Origin: a bacterium
Lineage (GTDB): Bacteria > Blakebacterota > Blakebacteria > Blakebacterales > Blakebacteraceae
DNA: 16,920 nt
Assembly: GCA_025774205.1 (NCBI GenBank)
Contig: JALGWK010000008.1
Location: 1-16,920, forward strand
Direction: 5' to 3'
The notes below the pieces were generated by a model. That model had not been told where the DNA came from, searched no databases, and saw nothing but the letters and a program-made list of their open reading frames with translations. The translations under genes were made by a program, and so were the position numbers. Shown here one piece after another: positions 1 to 7,423 of the stretch; positions within the stretch are counted from its first letter, which is position 1, and each line of letters starts with the position of its first letter.

Positions 1-1
1 G

Positions 2-1293
2 ATGCAGGAGACTGTCAGGGCCCTCTGTGACTTCGGACCCCGCATGGGCGGTACCAGTTCGGGAGACGCCGCGGCATCGTGGCTGGCCGGGGAATTCAGG
101 CAGGCCGGCCTCGAGGTAGAGATCCTCGAGGAAGCGGAGGCTTCTTTCCACGAGGAGTTCGGGTGGGAGGTGTCGGTGGCGGGAGGAGCGTCCCTGACGA
201 TGGCCTGGCCGAACGGCGGCTCACCTTCGGTGGACGGGATCGGCCCGCTCTCGCTCACCCCTGCCACAGGTGCCGTCTGGCTCACTTCGGCCCCCCTGCC
301 ACAGGTGCCGTCTGGCTCACTTCGGCCAACCCGAACGCGGAAGAGGCGGCAGACTGCCTCGCCGTCCTGCACGAAGCACGTGCCACCCCCTCGGGGTGGC
401 CGCAACCTGGTCGACTGCGCGGTGAATGGACCACCCCGGTGTTCAGGATCGCCCCTTCTGAGGCGGAGGCCCTCCGGGCCCTGCTTGAGGAGGAGAGCGG
501 AACCCGGATCAGGGTGCAGCTCACAGCCCGCACCGGCCGGGGGATTCCGAAAACCGTAGTGGCCACCCTGCCCGGCCAGGACCACTCTGATTACTTCATC
601 TTCTGTGCCCACGGTGATTCCGATTCCGGCGGTCCCGGTGCGGATGACAACGCCTCCGGAGTGGCCATTGTCCTCGAGATCTCGCGCGCCTGGAGCGCGG
701 CGGTGCGGGCCGGTCTCATTCCCTCACCTGCCCTTGACATCAGGTTCATCTCCTGGGGATCCGAGATCCGCTCCACCCGCCAGTACGTGGAGAGGATGTC
801 CGGGGAAGAGCCCCGGCTGCGGGGGGTGATCAATTTCGACCAGTCCGGTTTCGGTTCCTGGCGCGACGCCCTCTTTGCCGAACCGGATGATGTGCCCGTC
901 AACAGCCGGATCATCGGTATCATCCGCGATCTCGCCATCGAACATCTTGGCCAGCCGGGCTTCCCCGAGCGCTTCGCCACCACGAAGAGCCAGGGGGGAA
1001 CCGACTCCTACGTCTTCCAGTCGGAACGGATAATGGCCGAGGGAATCGTTCCCTCCCTGACGGTCTACACTTCCGCCTGGAGCAGCCTCAATCCTCTCCC
1101 GGTGACTCCCGGATTCCCGCCGGTGAACTGGTACGAGGATGAAGAGGAGGGAATGGTGACTGTTGACGGGGATGCCTTCTACCACTCGGCCGGGGATACG
1201 CCGGAGAACACGACCGATCGGGAACCGTGGAATATGGGCTGGTGCGCGCGACTCGGACTGCTGACTGCGCGCCGCTTCATCGACGGCGGGTAG
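2..1293 (+). pseudogene. M28-family zinc peptidase, frameshifted by a 35-bp duplication
   Basis: This looks like an aminopeptidase-type M28 metallopeptidase in two reading frames. The first frame runs from 2 to about 292 and the second continues to the stop at 1293. Both frames encode PATGAVWLTSA across a perfect 35-bp tandem duplication. Removing one copy joins them into a protein of about 418 residues. Metal-site motifs are visible (reconstructed numbering): His192 in CAHGD, Asp204 in GADDNASG, Asp268 in NFDQSG and His383 in FYHSAGD. The usual Glu-Glu pair reads GSEI near residue 243, so one Glu is missing. No signal peptide is seen, but the ATG at 2 may be internal and the true 5' end may lie outside the window. 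The gene converges on rex with 18 bp between them. Family call is fairly secure; whether the break is real or an assembly error is unknown. Confidence 0.75.
258..327. repeat. Perfect 35-bp tandem duplication inside the M28 gene
   Basis: Copy one is 258-292 and copy two is 293-327, identical in all 35 bases. Because 35 is not a multiple of three, it shifts the frame. Deleting one copy puts the two coding halves back in the same frame. Confidence 0.95.
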
Positions 1294-1311
1294 TACTCCC
1301 GCAGCCCGGGA

Positions 1312-1926
1312 TTACTTCAGATGGTAGGCGATCTCTGAAAGACCGAGCGAGATGTGCTCGTTTCTCACCAGTACATCGGCAGGAACATTCAGACTGGTCG
1401 GGGTGAAGTTCCAGATGGCCTTGATGCCGGTCGAAGTGAGCCGGTCGGTGAGGGTCTGCGACACCTCCACCGGCGTGCAGAGTATGGCAAGCCTGATATT
1501 GTAATTCCTGATGTACTGTTTCAGGGTCCGCGTCGACCGGATCGTGTAGCCGGCCTTCCGACGGCCGACCTTGGCCGGATCGCTGTCGAACACGGCTTCG
1601 ATCATGAGACCGTACTTCTCGAATCCCGGATAAGTGAGCAGTGCTCCACCCAGCTGTCCCACGCCGATAAGCACCGCAGCGTTCTCATGGTCGAATCCCA
1701 TGACCTGCCGGATGGCGCAGCAGACATCTTCAACCTGGTAACCGACCCGGCCGATACCCATCAGACCGATCGCGCCGAAATCCTTGCGGACCTGGGTGGG
1801 ATCGATATCGAGGGCTTCGGCGATCTGGGCGCTCGTGATCGTCTGGATCGGCTTGATCTTTGTTGTCTGGGACAGGAAGCGGTGGTACCGCATCAGACGT
1901 TCCAGTACCACCCTTTTGAGCTGCAT
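1312..1926 (-). CDS. rex: Redox-sensing transcriptional repressor Rex
   Basis: Rex is a homodimeric repressor that binds DNA when NADH is low and lets go when NADH rises. The 204-residue protein has the expected two-domain order: an N-terminal winged helix (about 1-80, with the recognition-helix motif DPTQVRKDF at 42-50) and a Rossmann NAD(H) domain starting at GVGQLGGAL (88-96). The C-terminal NFTP segment (173-176) and the ending are also family-like. The start was placed at the ATG at 1926, not an upstream in-frame GTG at 1950, because a near-perfect Shine-Dalgarno sequence lies just ahead of this ATG and would fall inside the longer reading frame. A Rex-type operator lies about 50 bp upstream, suggesting autoregulation. 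The response-regulator gene upstream ends 165 bp away, so rex probably has its own promoter. Confidence 0.93.
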   Translation of the reverse strand: MQLKRVVLERLMRYHRFLSQTTKIKPIQTITSAQIAEALDIDPTQVRKDFGAIGLMGIGRVGYQVEDVCCAIRQVMGFDHENAAVLIGVGQLGGALLTYPGFEKYGLMIEAVFDSDPAKVGRRKAGYTIRSTRTLKQYIRNYNIRLAILCTPVEVSQTLTDRLTSTGIKAIWNFTPTSLNVPADVLVRNEHISLGLSEIAYHLK

Positions 1927-1931
1927 CGGCG

Positions 1932-1941
1932 GATCACCTCC
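1932..1941 (-). promoter_or_regulatory. Strong ribosome binding site of rex
   Basis: The coding-strand sequence GGAGGTGATC is fully complementary to the 16S anti-Shine-Dalgarno core and sits 5 bases before the ATG at 1926. It decides the rex start codon. Confidence 0.85.
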
Positions 1942-1974
1942 CCGTTGCACTGGCAGATCTCGAAAACGGATGAT

Positions 1975-1992
1975 GTGTGAAATATATCACGA
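1975..1992. promoter_or_regulatory. Rex-type operator upstream of rex
   Basis: The 18-bp site reads GTGTGAAATATATCACGA. It matches the Rex consensus TTGTGAA-N4-TTCACAA at 6 of 7 positions in the left arm and 5 of 7 in the right, with the correct 4-bp spacer. It lies about 49 bp upstream of the rex start. On the rex strand a TATATT hexamer inside it could be a -10 element, so binding would block transcription. Confidence 0.7.
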
Positions 1993-2091
1993 TTGATTAG
2001 TAAGCGCCACCGCAGGCATACGAATCCGAACCCGGATTGCACAAACATTTGATAGATGATTTTACGACTGCCAGCCTGGTGCCGGAACCGA

Positions 2092-2475
2092 TTACCCGAG
2101 CAGATCACCTACCAGCTTCAGGAGGAGCGGAGGATCCACAGGTTTGTGAATGAATCCATCCGGTGGCGGAATCTGCCGACGGGATGAGATAAAGGTCTCG
2201 AAATCATCCGATACACCGGTGATGATGATCACCGGAATACTCTTCAGCTGGTCGTCCTCCCTCAACTTCCGATATACGGCCACACCGGATTTCTCCGGCA
2301 TGGTGATGTCGAGCGTCACCAGGCCCGGTGTCTGCTCCTCCAGGATCGAAAGCGCCTCGGAACCATCTTTCGCCGTCACCGTGGTGTACCCGTTGTCCTC
2401 CAGAACCGTGGTCAGGAAATCCCGCGCGTCGGGATCATCATCCACAACCAGTACAAGTGTGCCAGCGTCAGCCAT
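2092..2475 (-). CDS. Single-domain response regulator (receiver only)
   Basis: This 127-residue protein is a CheY-like receiver with no output domain. The acidic pocket is Asp12-Asp13-Asp14, the phospho-acceptor is Asp56 in VTLDITMP, the switch threonine is Thr86 in IIITG and the conserved lysine is Lys111 in HKPVD. Its start overlaps the end of the histidine kinase gene by 8 bp, so the two are translationally coupled and the kinase is almost certainly its partner. It resembles the receiver domain fused to the iron-sulfur oxidoreductase of the same operon: both have FLxTVLEDxG after the acidic pocket and a PxGxxxKPVD segment around the lysine. With no DNA-binding domain it must act by protein contact or as a phosphate sink (inference). 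Confidence 0.92.
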   Translation of the reverse strand: MADAGTLVLVVDDDPDARDFLTTVLEDNGYTTVTAKDGSEALSILEEQTPGLVTLDITMPEKSGVAVYRKLREDDQLKSIPVIIITGVSDDFETFISSRRQIPPPDGFIHKPVDPPLLLKLVGDLLG

Positions 2476-3949
2476 GAGTCATGTCCTTTTCGGTCGAGAG
2501 CGTGTTGTCCGCATCAGGACCCGCTTCTGATTCTTCAACAGCAGGTGCTTCGCGCGGCAATTGTACCACAAAGTGGCATCCAGAATCAGGTTCAGATTTC
2601 AGTTCGATCGTTCCCCCATGGGCAGTGGCGATTTTATCAGCTATGAACAGACCGAGTCCGGTTCCGGTTCCCTTTGAAGAGAAGAACAGGGTGAAGGCTT
2701 TCTCACGGGTTTCCTGGTCCATCCCGATACCATTATCCTCCACTTCGAACTCGATATGATCGCGCAGCCCTCGCAGGCGGAACGTCACCCGGTGTTCGCT
2801 CTTCTTTTCATCCAGGCGGCAGGCGTCGAGGGCGTTCTCGAGGAGGTTTATCAGGAGTGCGCGGACGGCCTGACCATCAGCCTGGAACTCTCCAGCGTCA
2901 GGATCAAACTCGGTAACGAGTTCAACCTGCTGGTCCCTGGCCCGGTTCTCCATCGAGGCGAAGACCTCCTCGGCAATCTCCCTGGAGGATAGTTCCTCCC
3001 GATTCGGGATCCGGTCCTTGGCGTAGTAGAGGATATCGGAGACCATATTGCGGATGCGCATGACGTTCCGCTGGACGGTCTCCCACCCCTTCTCCACCCG
3101 TTCCTCATTGCCCTTCGACATGCCGGTATTGACGAGGTACATCCCTCCTGCCAGTCCGTTCAGCAGTCCCTTCAGACCATGAGAGACCGAACCGATCAGT
3201 AGCCCGAGCGAAGTCAAACGGTCCTCGAGCTCACGGATCTGGGTGATATCGGCGCTCATCTCCATCACCCCGGTGATGTTCCCCATCCCATCCTTCAGCG
3301 GGGCCGTCGTTACCAGCGTGTTGATCTGCCGTCCATCCCGGGAGGTCACACATTCCTCGCGGGAGTGGGAGAGACCGTCATCGAGGGTCTGCTGGACCGG
3401 ACAGGGGGCGCACGGCTCTGAGCGATGCTTATACGCCTCGTAGCACTTCTTCCCCAGGCTGTTGCCGAACGCTTCCTGGAAAGCCCGGTTGGCCTCAATA
3501 ATGTTCAGTTCGTGGTCCTGGATCGAGATGTAACAGGGTACCTCGTCGAAGAGGAGGCGATATCGCTGCTGGCTGCGGCTCAGGAGTTGATGGAGGTTCT
3601 GGATATGGGTGATGTCGGTCGAGACTTCCAGGACGGCGGTGATCTTTCCGGAATCGTCACGGATCGGTTTCGTGTAGACGATCGTCTTGACTTCCGAGCC
3701 GTTCAGGGTCTGGACCTGCTCCTGGCTCTCGTGGCGCTGACCGTCACGGAAGGTCCGGGCGACAGGACAGACCTCGCATCGGTCGGGACGCCGCTTGTAA
3801 ACCTGGTAACAGTAGCGGCCCTCGAAATCACCGAAGTCCTCCCGGAATCGCTTGTTGGCGTCGATGATCCGAAAATCCCGGTCCTGGACCGTCACATACC
3901 CGGGCATCTCTGCGAAGTACTGGAAGTACTGTTTGTACTCCGGATCCAT
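2468..3949 (-). CDS. Cytoplasmic histidine kinase with two cysteine-bearing PAS domains
   Basis: The 493-residue protein has no membrane segment. Two PAS-type domains (about 8-115 and 130-235) each carry the same three-cysteine pattern: Cys47, Cys58, Cys61 and Cys169, Cys180, Cys183, ending in CxxCPV. The dimerisation/phosphoacceptor helix has His257 in SVSHGLKG. The ATPase domain has an N box (Asn372 in LLENALDA), a G1 box (DNGIGM at 405-410) and a G2 box (GTGTGLGL at 427-434). A strong GGAGGTGA ribosome binding site precedes the ATG at 3949. The paired Cys sets suggest redox or metal sensing (inference). It lies 61 bp downstream of the oxidoreductase-receiver fusion gene and overlaps its response regulator, which places sensor and both receivers in one operon. 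Confidence 0.92.
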   Translation of the reverse strand: MDPEYKQYFQYFAEMPGYVTVQDRDFRIIDANKRFREDFGDFEGRYCYQVYKRRPDRCEVCPVARTFRDGQRHESQEQVQTLNGSEVKTIVYTKPIRDDSGKITAVLEVSTDITHIQNLHQLLSRSQQRYRLLFDEVPCYISIQDHELNIIEANRAFQEAFGNSLGKKCYEAYKHRSEPCAPCPVQQTLDDGLSHSREECVTSRDGRQINTLVTTAPLKDGMGNITGVMEMSADITQIRELEDRLTSLGLLIGSVSHGLKGLLNGLAGGMYLVNTGMSKGNEERVEKGWETVQRNVMRIRNMVSDILYYAKDRIPNREELSSREIAEEVFASMENRARDQQVELVTEFDPDAGEFQADGQAVRALLINLLENALDACRLDEKKSEHRVTFRLRGLRDHIEFEVEDNGIGMDQETREKAFTLFFSSKGTGTGLGLFIADKIATAHGGTIELKSEPDSGCHFVVQLPREAPAVEESEAGPDADNTLSTEKDMTHG

Positions 3950-4010
3950 ACCTCACCTCCAGACACCGGAGATCGATGTCTCAGCTCTGAACGTGAGAAC
4001 CTTACTCCTG

Positions 4011-5900
4011 TTAATCCGCCAGTTCGAGGATCTTCCTCACGTTCAGCAACAGCCTCTCTTCATCGACCGGTTTGTCCAGATACCCTTCAGGGGGCCTGAC
4101 CGAGCGATCATAGATGAGCTTCCGCAGCTCCGGTCGGCCAGTGATGACGCAGACCTTCAGTTCCTCGAGTTCTGGATCCTCCCGGAGCATCTCGAACACC
4201 TCACCCACGTCGCGACCCGGCATGTGCAGGTCGAGGGTGAGCAGATCGGGCTTCTCCCTGCGGGCCAGCTCCAGGGCCTCATCGCCGGTAGCGGCCCGAT
4301 AGATCGTGGCGCCATGATCCTCGAGCACGGTGGCCAGGAACTCGACCTGGTCCGGCTCGTCATCCGCGACCACGATCACACGACCAGCGAGCGACATGGC
4401 GTCAGCTGAGACCACTTCCGGAACCTCCCCCCCGGCAACCTCGACCGGAACCTCTTCAACAGCAACCTCGACCGGGACCTCTTCAACCGGTACGACCTCT
4501 TCAACCGGTACGACCTCTTCAACCGGTACGACCTCTTCAACCGGTACGACCTCTTCAACCGGTACGACCTCTTCAACCGGTACCACAATCTTCTCTTCGA
4601 TTACCAGAGCATTGGCCACCAGGTTCACAAGCTGGGTGACCTCAATGCCCAGCTCATAGTGTCTGATAACATCACTCAGTCCGTCCACACAGTTGTGGCA
4701 GCTGGTGACCACCACTTCAGCGCCGGTCTCTTTCAGCTGATCAGCCTTGACCACACCCGATTTCAGGCGATTCGGAGTGTACTCGGACATCGACATGGCT
4801 CCACCGCCACCCGTACAGCAGTAATTCTCGGCGCGGTTCGGGTACATCTCCTGGAAGTTCTCGCAGACCAGGTTCAGCAATTCGCGCGGCTCCTCGAAGA
4901 GTCCGCAGCTTCTGGCGTTGTTGCACGAATCGTGGAACGTCACCAGCTGGGTGTTCCGGCTCTTGTCGACCTTGATGCGTCCCTCCCTGATGTAGCGCAG
5001 CATGGTCAGCACCGAGCTCTCCATCTCGAAGGGGATGTCGAAAGCGGCCCAGTTGGGTCCCTCACATCGGGTTGAACGGTATCCGTGTCCACACTCGGAG
5101 ATAACCAGCCTGGAGGCATTCAGTTCGATGACTTTCTCATAGAGCCGCCGCGCCACCGATCCGCCGAGGGCATCATCACCGGAAAAGAGCCCGAAGTTCG
5201 TCTGATCCCAGCCCTCGCTCGGCATCGTCCAGCTCTCACCAGCGGCATGGAATATCTTGGCGGCGTCGGCGATGCTCCGGGGATCGTACTTCACTTCGCG
5301 CGGATTGATGGCGTACATAACCGTGCAATCGCTCTTGTCCACCGGGATCGCCACACTCGGATCCTCCAGTTCGTCCTGGAGTTCTTCCTCCATCCATTCG
5401 AGCGTGTCGAGGTAATCTTCCTTCAGCACACCCATCTGGTTGCCGAGTTCCCACTGGTCCTTGCTCACCACGGCCACCCCTTCGGGCTGAACCCCGACCG
5501 ATACCAGGAGCCCCCTGGCCATCCGGTTGAAGGTGGCATAATCGACACCCATCGGGCAGTTCAGGGTGCAGCGACGGCAGTTGGTGCACTTGCCGAACAC
5601 GGTGTCCTTCAGTTCCTCGAGATCCTCTTCGGTCCAGACAGAATCCGCCTTCACCCACCAGGGGATGACCCTTCCGGTCCAGTCGTAGTGGCGTTTGAAG
5701 AGTTTCCGGATCTTGTCAGCCTTGTAGGCCGGGGCGTACGTCGGATCACCCGGATTGGCGAGTACGTAATGGCACGATTCGGTGCACATGCCGCAGTGCA
5801 CACAGGCCGTCAGGGAACCAACTATCTGTCGGTTCAGCTTCTGCCCCATCCGTTCAATGACCTTCTCTGCCTTCTGGGAACGCTCTTTCTTCTGGCTCAT
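4011..5900 (-). CDS. TmcB/HdrD-like iron-sulfur oxidoreductase fused to a receiver domain
   Basis: This is the cytoplasmic catalytic-type subunit of a DsrMK/TmcBC/HdrDE-like complex, expected to pass electrons from the membrane cytochrome to a thiol/disulfide-type partner. Numbered from the ATG at 5900 (629 residues): two ferredoxin-type [4Fe-4S] motifs, Cys33/36/39/43 and Cys105/108/111/115; then CCG-type Cys270, Cys326, Cys332, Cys361-Cys362 and Cys401/Cys404. The CCG here reads CCTGGGG. A linker at about 440-475 is six VPVEEV repeats. A full receiver domain follows, with Asp513-Asp514, phospho-acceptor Asp557, Thr587 and Lys610. A GTG at 5936, directly after the upstream stop codon, would add 12 residues. 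The ATG was preferred because a weak AAGAGA-like ribosome binding site precedes it. Relatives such as TmcB normally end after the second CCG region, so the receiver is an addition. Confidence 0.9.
   Translation of the reverse strand: MSQKKERSQKAEKVIERMGQKLNRQIVGSLTACVHCGMCTESCHYVLANPGDPTYAPAYKADKIRKLFKRHYDWTGRVIPWWVKADSVWTEEDLEELKDTVFGKCTNCRRCTLNCPMGVDYATFNRMARGLLVSVGVQPEGVAVVSKDQWELGNQMGVLKEDYLDTLEWMEEELQDELEDPSVAIPVDKSDCTVMYAINPREVKYDPRSIADAAKIFHAAGESWTMPSEGWDQTNFGLFSGDDALGGSVARRLYEKVIELNASRLVISECGHGYRSTRCEGPNWAAFDIPFEMESSVLTMLRYIREGRIKVDKSRNTQLVTFHDSCNNARSCGLFEEPRELLNLVCENFQEMYPNRAENYCCTGGGGAMSMSEYTPNRLKSGVVKADQLKETGAEVVVTSCHNCVDGLSDVIRHYELGIEVTQLVNLVANALVIEEKIVVPVEEVVPVEEVVPVEEVVPVEEVVPVEEVVPVEEVPVEVAVEEVPVEVAGGEVPEVVSADAMSLAGRVIVVADDEPDQVEFLATVLEDHGATIYRAATGDEALELARREKPDLLTLDLHMPGRDVGEVFEMLREDPELEELKVCVITGRPELRKLIYDRSVRPPEGYLDKPVDEERLLLNVRKILELAD
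4476..4583. repeat. Six perfect 18-bp tandem repeats encoding a VPVEEV linker
   Basis: The + strand unit is GACCTCTTCAACCGGTAC, repeated six times without a mismatch (4476, 4494, 4512, 4530, 4548 and 4566). Degenerate copies follow towards 4440. The unit is 18 bp, so copy-number change keeps the reading frame and only alters linker length between the oxidoreductase and its receiver domain. Identity at silent positions suggests recent expansion by slippage. Confidence 0.95.
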
Positions 5901-5936
5901 GAGATCGTCTCTTTCGTCGCTGAGCTGTCTGGCCAC

Positions 5937-6617
5937 TTATCCGCGCTGAACCGGGTAGACACCCCTGTGACCGAGGGTCTTGCCGAGGTAGTAACGGGTG
6001 AACGGGTAGTAGAGGTAGTGGGAGATCTTGCTGAACGGCACATACATCAGGAAGAACGCCGTCAGGAGGAAGTAGGTCAGAAGATGCGTCTCTCCGTTCG
6101 TCGTCTGATTCGGCACCGACAGGAAGGCGAAGAAGAACCAGACCGTCAGGAGGATGAGAGAGAAGTAATCATCAGGAGAACTGAGCGCCCGCATGTACTT
6201 TCCGCCCGCGCGACGGATGATCCTGGTCACACCGATCAGGAAGGCGGTCCCGATCAGGATCTGGAAGAGCGTGACCACGAAGGCACTCTCCAGGAGACCC
6301 GGGCCGTAGGGAATTATCAGGGAGAGAGCGATCGAGGCGGTCACCCCGACATGGAAGATCCCGAAGGTGATCCACATCAGTAGATTCCTCCGTGTACTCT
6401 CCATCGCCCACGGCATGAAGATGTTGCCCCACGAATAGAAAATCCCCCGCCTCGGGGTGGTATCGGCCGCCCCGGTGGCTGGCTGACGGTCACCACCCGG
6501 CTTGAACCGGAGGAACCAGATGACACGAATGATGTAAACGGTCACCAGCCACGCGATCGCCACTTCTTGCAGGGTGTGTTCGGAAAAGTGCAGGAATTCG
6601 CTCATGACATGATCCAT
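5937..6617 (-). CDS. TmcC/NarI-like membrane cytochrome b subunit
   Basis: This 226-residue membrane protein is the likely quinone-facing heme b subunit that feeds the iron-sulfur protein encoded next. Five hydrophobic segments are visible at about 18-36, 80-103, 112-134, 150-168 and 178-196. Candidate heme ligands include His89 in GIFHVG and His200 in SKISHYLYYP, followed by the family-like ending PFTRYYLGKTLGHRG. A second in-frame ATG at residue 5 (6605) is an equally possible start; neither has a strong ribosome binding site. Spacing is tight: 7 bp after the macro-domain gene, and the oxidoreductase start region begins at or just after its stop. The pairing with a TmcB/HdrD-like partner supports the call; no heme c subunit is encoded nearby. 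Confidence 0.85.
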   Translation of the reverse strand: MDHVMSEFLHFSEHTLQEVAIAWLVTVYIIRVIWFLRFKPGGDRQPATGAADTTPRRGIFYSWGNIFMPWAMESTRRNLLMWITFGIFHVGVTASIALSLIIPYGPGLLESAFVVTLFQILIGTAFLIGVTRIIRRAGGKYMRALSSPDDYFSLILLTVWFFFAFLSVPNQTTNGETHLLTYFLLTAFFLMYVPFSKISHYLYYPFTRYYLGKTLGHRGVYPVQRG

Positions 6618-6624
6618 CCGGTTA

Positions 6625-7170
6625 TTACTGAGTCGCCATGGTTGACTGGAACGCGTCGAATTGGGGGGAATCGAAAACGCAGATGATCACCTCTGAAAGG
6701 CAGGTCTCCCCCTCCAGATGTGAGGTGATGACATCCAGCATCACCTTCGCCGATACTCCCGGCAAGATGCCGTAATAGCCTGCGCCCATGGCCGGAAAGG
6801 CGAGCCGCGTGACCCCCTTCTCCTCGGCGAGCTTCAGGGTGTTCTCCATCGTGGTTCGGAGCTTGCCCTCGATATCCTCTTCCTGGAAGCGGGGTCCGAC
6901 AGCGTGGATTATCAGTCCGGCCTTGAGATTACCGGCCTCGCTGACGACCGCTTCGCCTGTTTTCAGGGGGCCAGATTCATCGAGTTCGTTTTGCACTGAG
7001 GGACCGCCGCGAACCGCGATCGCGCCGCCGAATCCCGAGCCGAGTTGAAGATCGTGCTGGGCGTAATAGACGAACGCGTCGACCTCGATATCGGTGACAT
7101 CATCCTTGATGAGCCGCACAACACTCTTGTTGATCTGAAGGGTAGTTTCTTCCTGGAGAGTTTCTGGCAT
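6625..7170 (-). CDS. Macro-domain protein
   Basis: Macro domains bind ADP-ribose and related NAD-derived ligands, and some hydrolyse them. The 181-residue protein is a single macro domain: a binding-loop region GSGFGGAIAVRGG at about 44-56, LIIHAVGP at 86-93, and FPAMGAGYYGILPG at 125-138, which matches the phosphate-binding loop of the family. The usual Asn-rich catalytic loop (NAAN in MacroD-type enzymes) reads YYAQ near residue 35-38, so deacylase or hydrolase activity is doubtful and a binding role is possible (inference). It is the first gene of the operon with the cytochrome b and oxidoreductase-receiver genes. Ribosome binding site is weak (AAGG about 11 bases before the ATG). A hairpin lies 41-69 bp upstream. 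Confidence 0.85.
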   Translation of the reverse strand: MPETLQEETTLQINKSVVRLIKDDVTDIEVDAFVYYAQHDLQLGSGFGGAIAVRGGPSVQNELDESGPLKTGEAVVSEAGNLKAGLIIHAVGPRFQEEDIEGKLRTTMENTLKLAEEKGVTRLAFPAMGAGYYGILPGVSAKVMLDVITSHLEGETCLSEVIICVFDSPQFDAFQSTMATQ

Positions 7171-7211
7171 TGCAGGTCGGCCTTGTCAGAATGTAAAGGC
7201 CTGCCGTTCGT

Positions 7212-7239
7212 CAGATCGGTGACTTCACCCACCGATCTG
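7212..7239. repeat. 10-bp perfect inverted repeat upstream of the macro-domain gene
   Basis: Arms CAGATCGGTG (7212-7221) and CACCGATCTG (7230-7239) pair perfectly around an 8-base loop. A smaller palindrome, GGTGA-CT-TCACC at 7218-7229, overlaps it. It could be an operator or an RNA hairpin in the macro-gene leader. There is no T run, so a terminator is unlikely. Confidence 0.7.
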
Positions 7240-7392
7240 GCCACGCCCTTCCGTCCGGCGCTTAACGGATTCAGGCTCGTTCGAACCAGCTGGTACAGGA
7301 ACAAAATACGAAGGGACGGGTTCGCTAACAAGTTAATCGGACCTTTTTATCCCTTTTTCAATCCTGTCTAAAGTACGCATCTTACGGTCGTA

Positions 7393-7414
7393 GAATTCCT
7401 GGTAGCAGGGATTC
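7393..7414. repeat. 9-bp inverted repeat with one G-T wobble
   Basis: Arms GAATTCCTG and CAGGGATTC surround a 4-base loop GTAG. A partial third copy, CAGGAATC, lies at 7438-7445 and could pair with the left arm instead. Role unknown. Confidence 0.5.
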
Positions 7415-7423
7415 ATTCGAACA

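Noticed and set aside
4476-4583. CRISPR array
   Set aside because: The 18-bp units are directly adjacent with no spacers and encode an in-frame peptide repeat.
5085-6383. A 432-codon open frame on the + strand opposite the oxidoreductase and cytochrome b genes
   Set aside because: It spans two well-supported - strand genes and encodes no recognisable domain.
7218-7229. A third Rex operator (GGTGA-CT-TCACC)
   Set aside because: The spacing between half sites is too short for the Rex consensus and the outer bases do not match.
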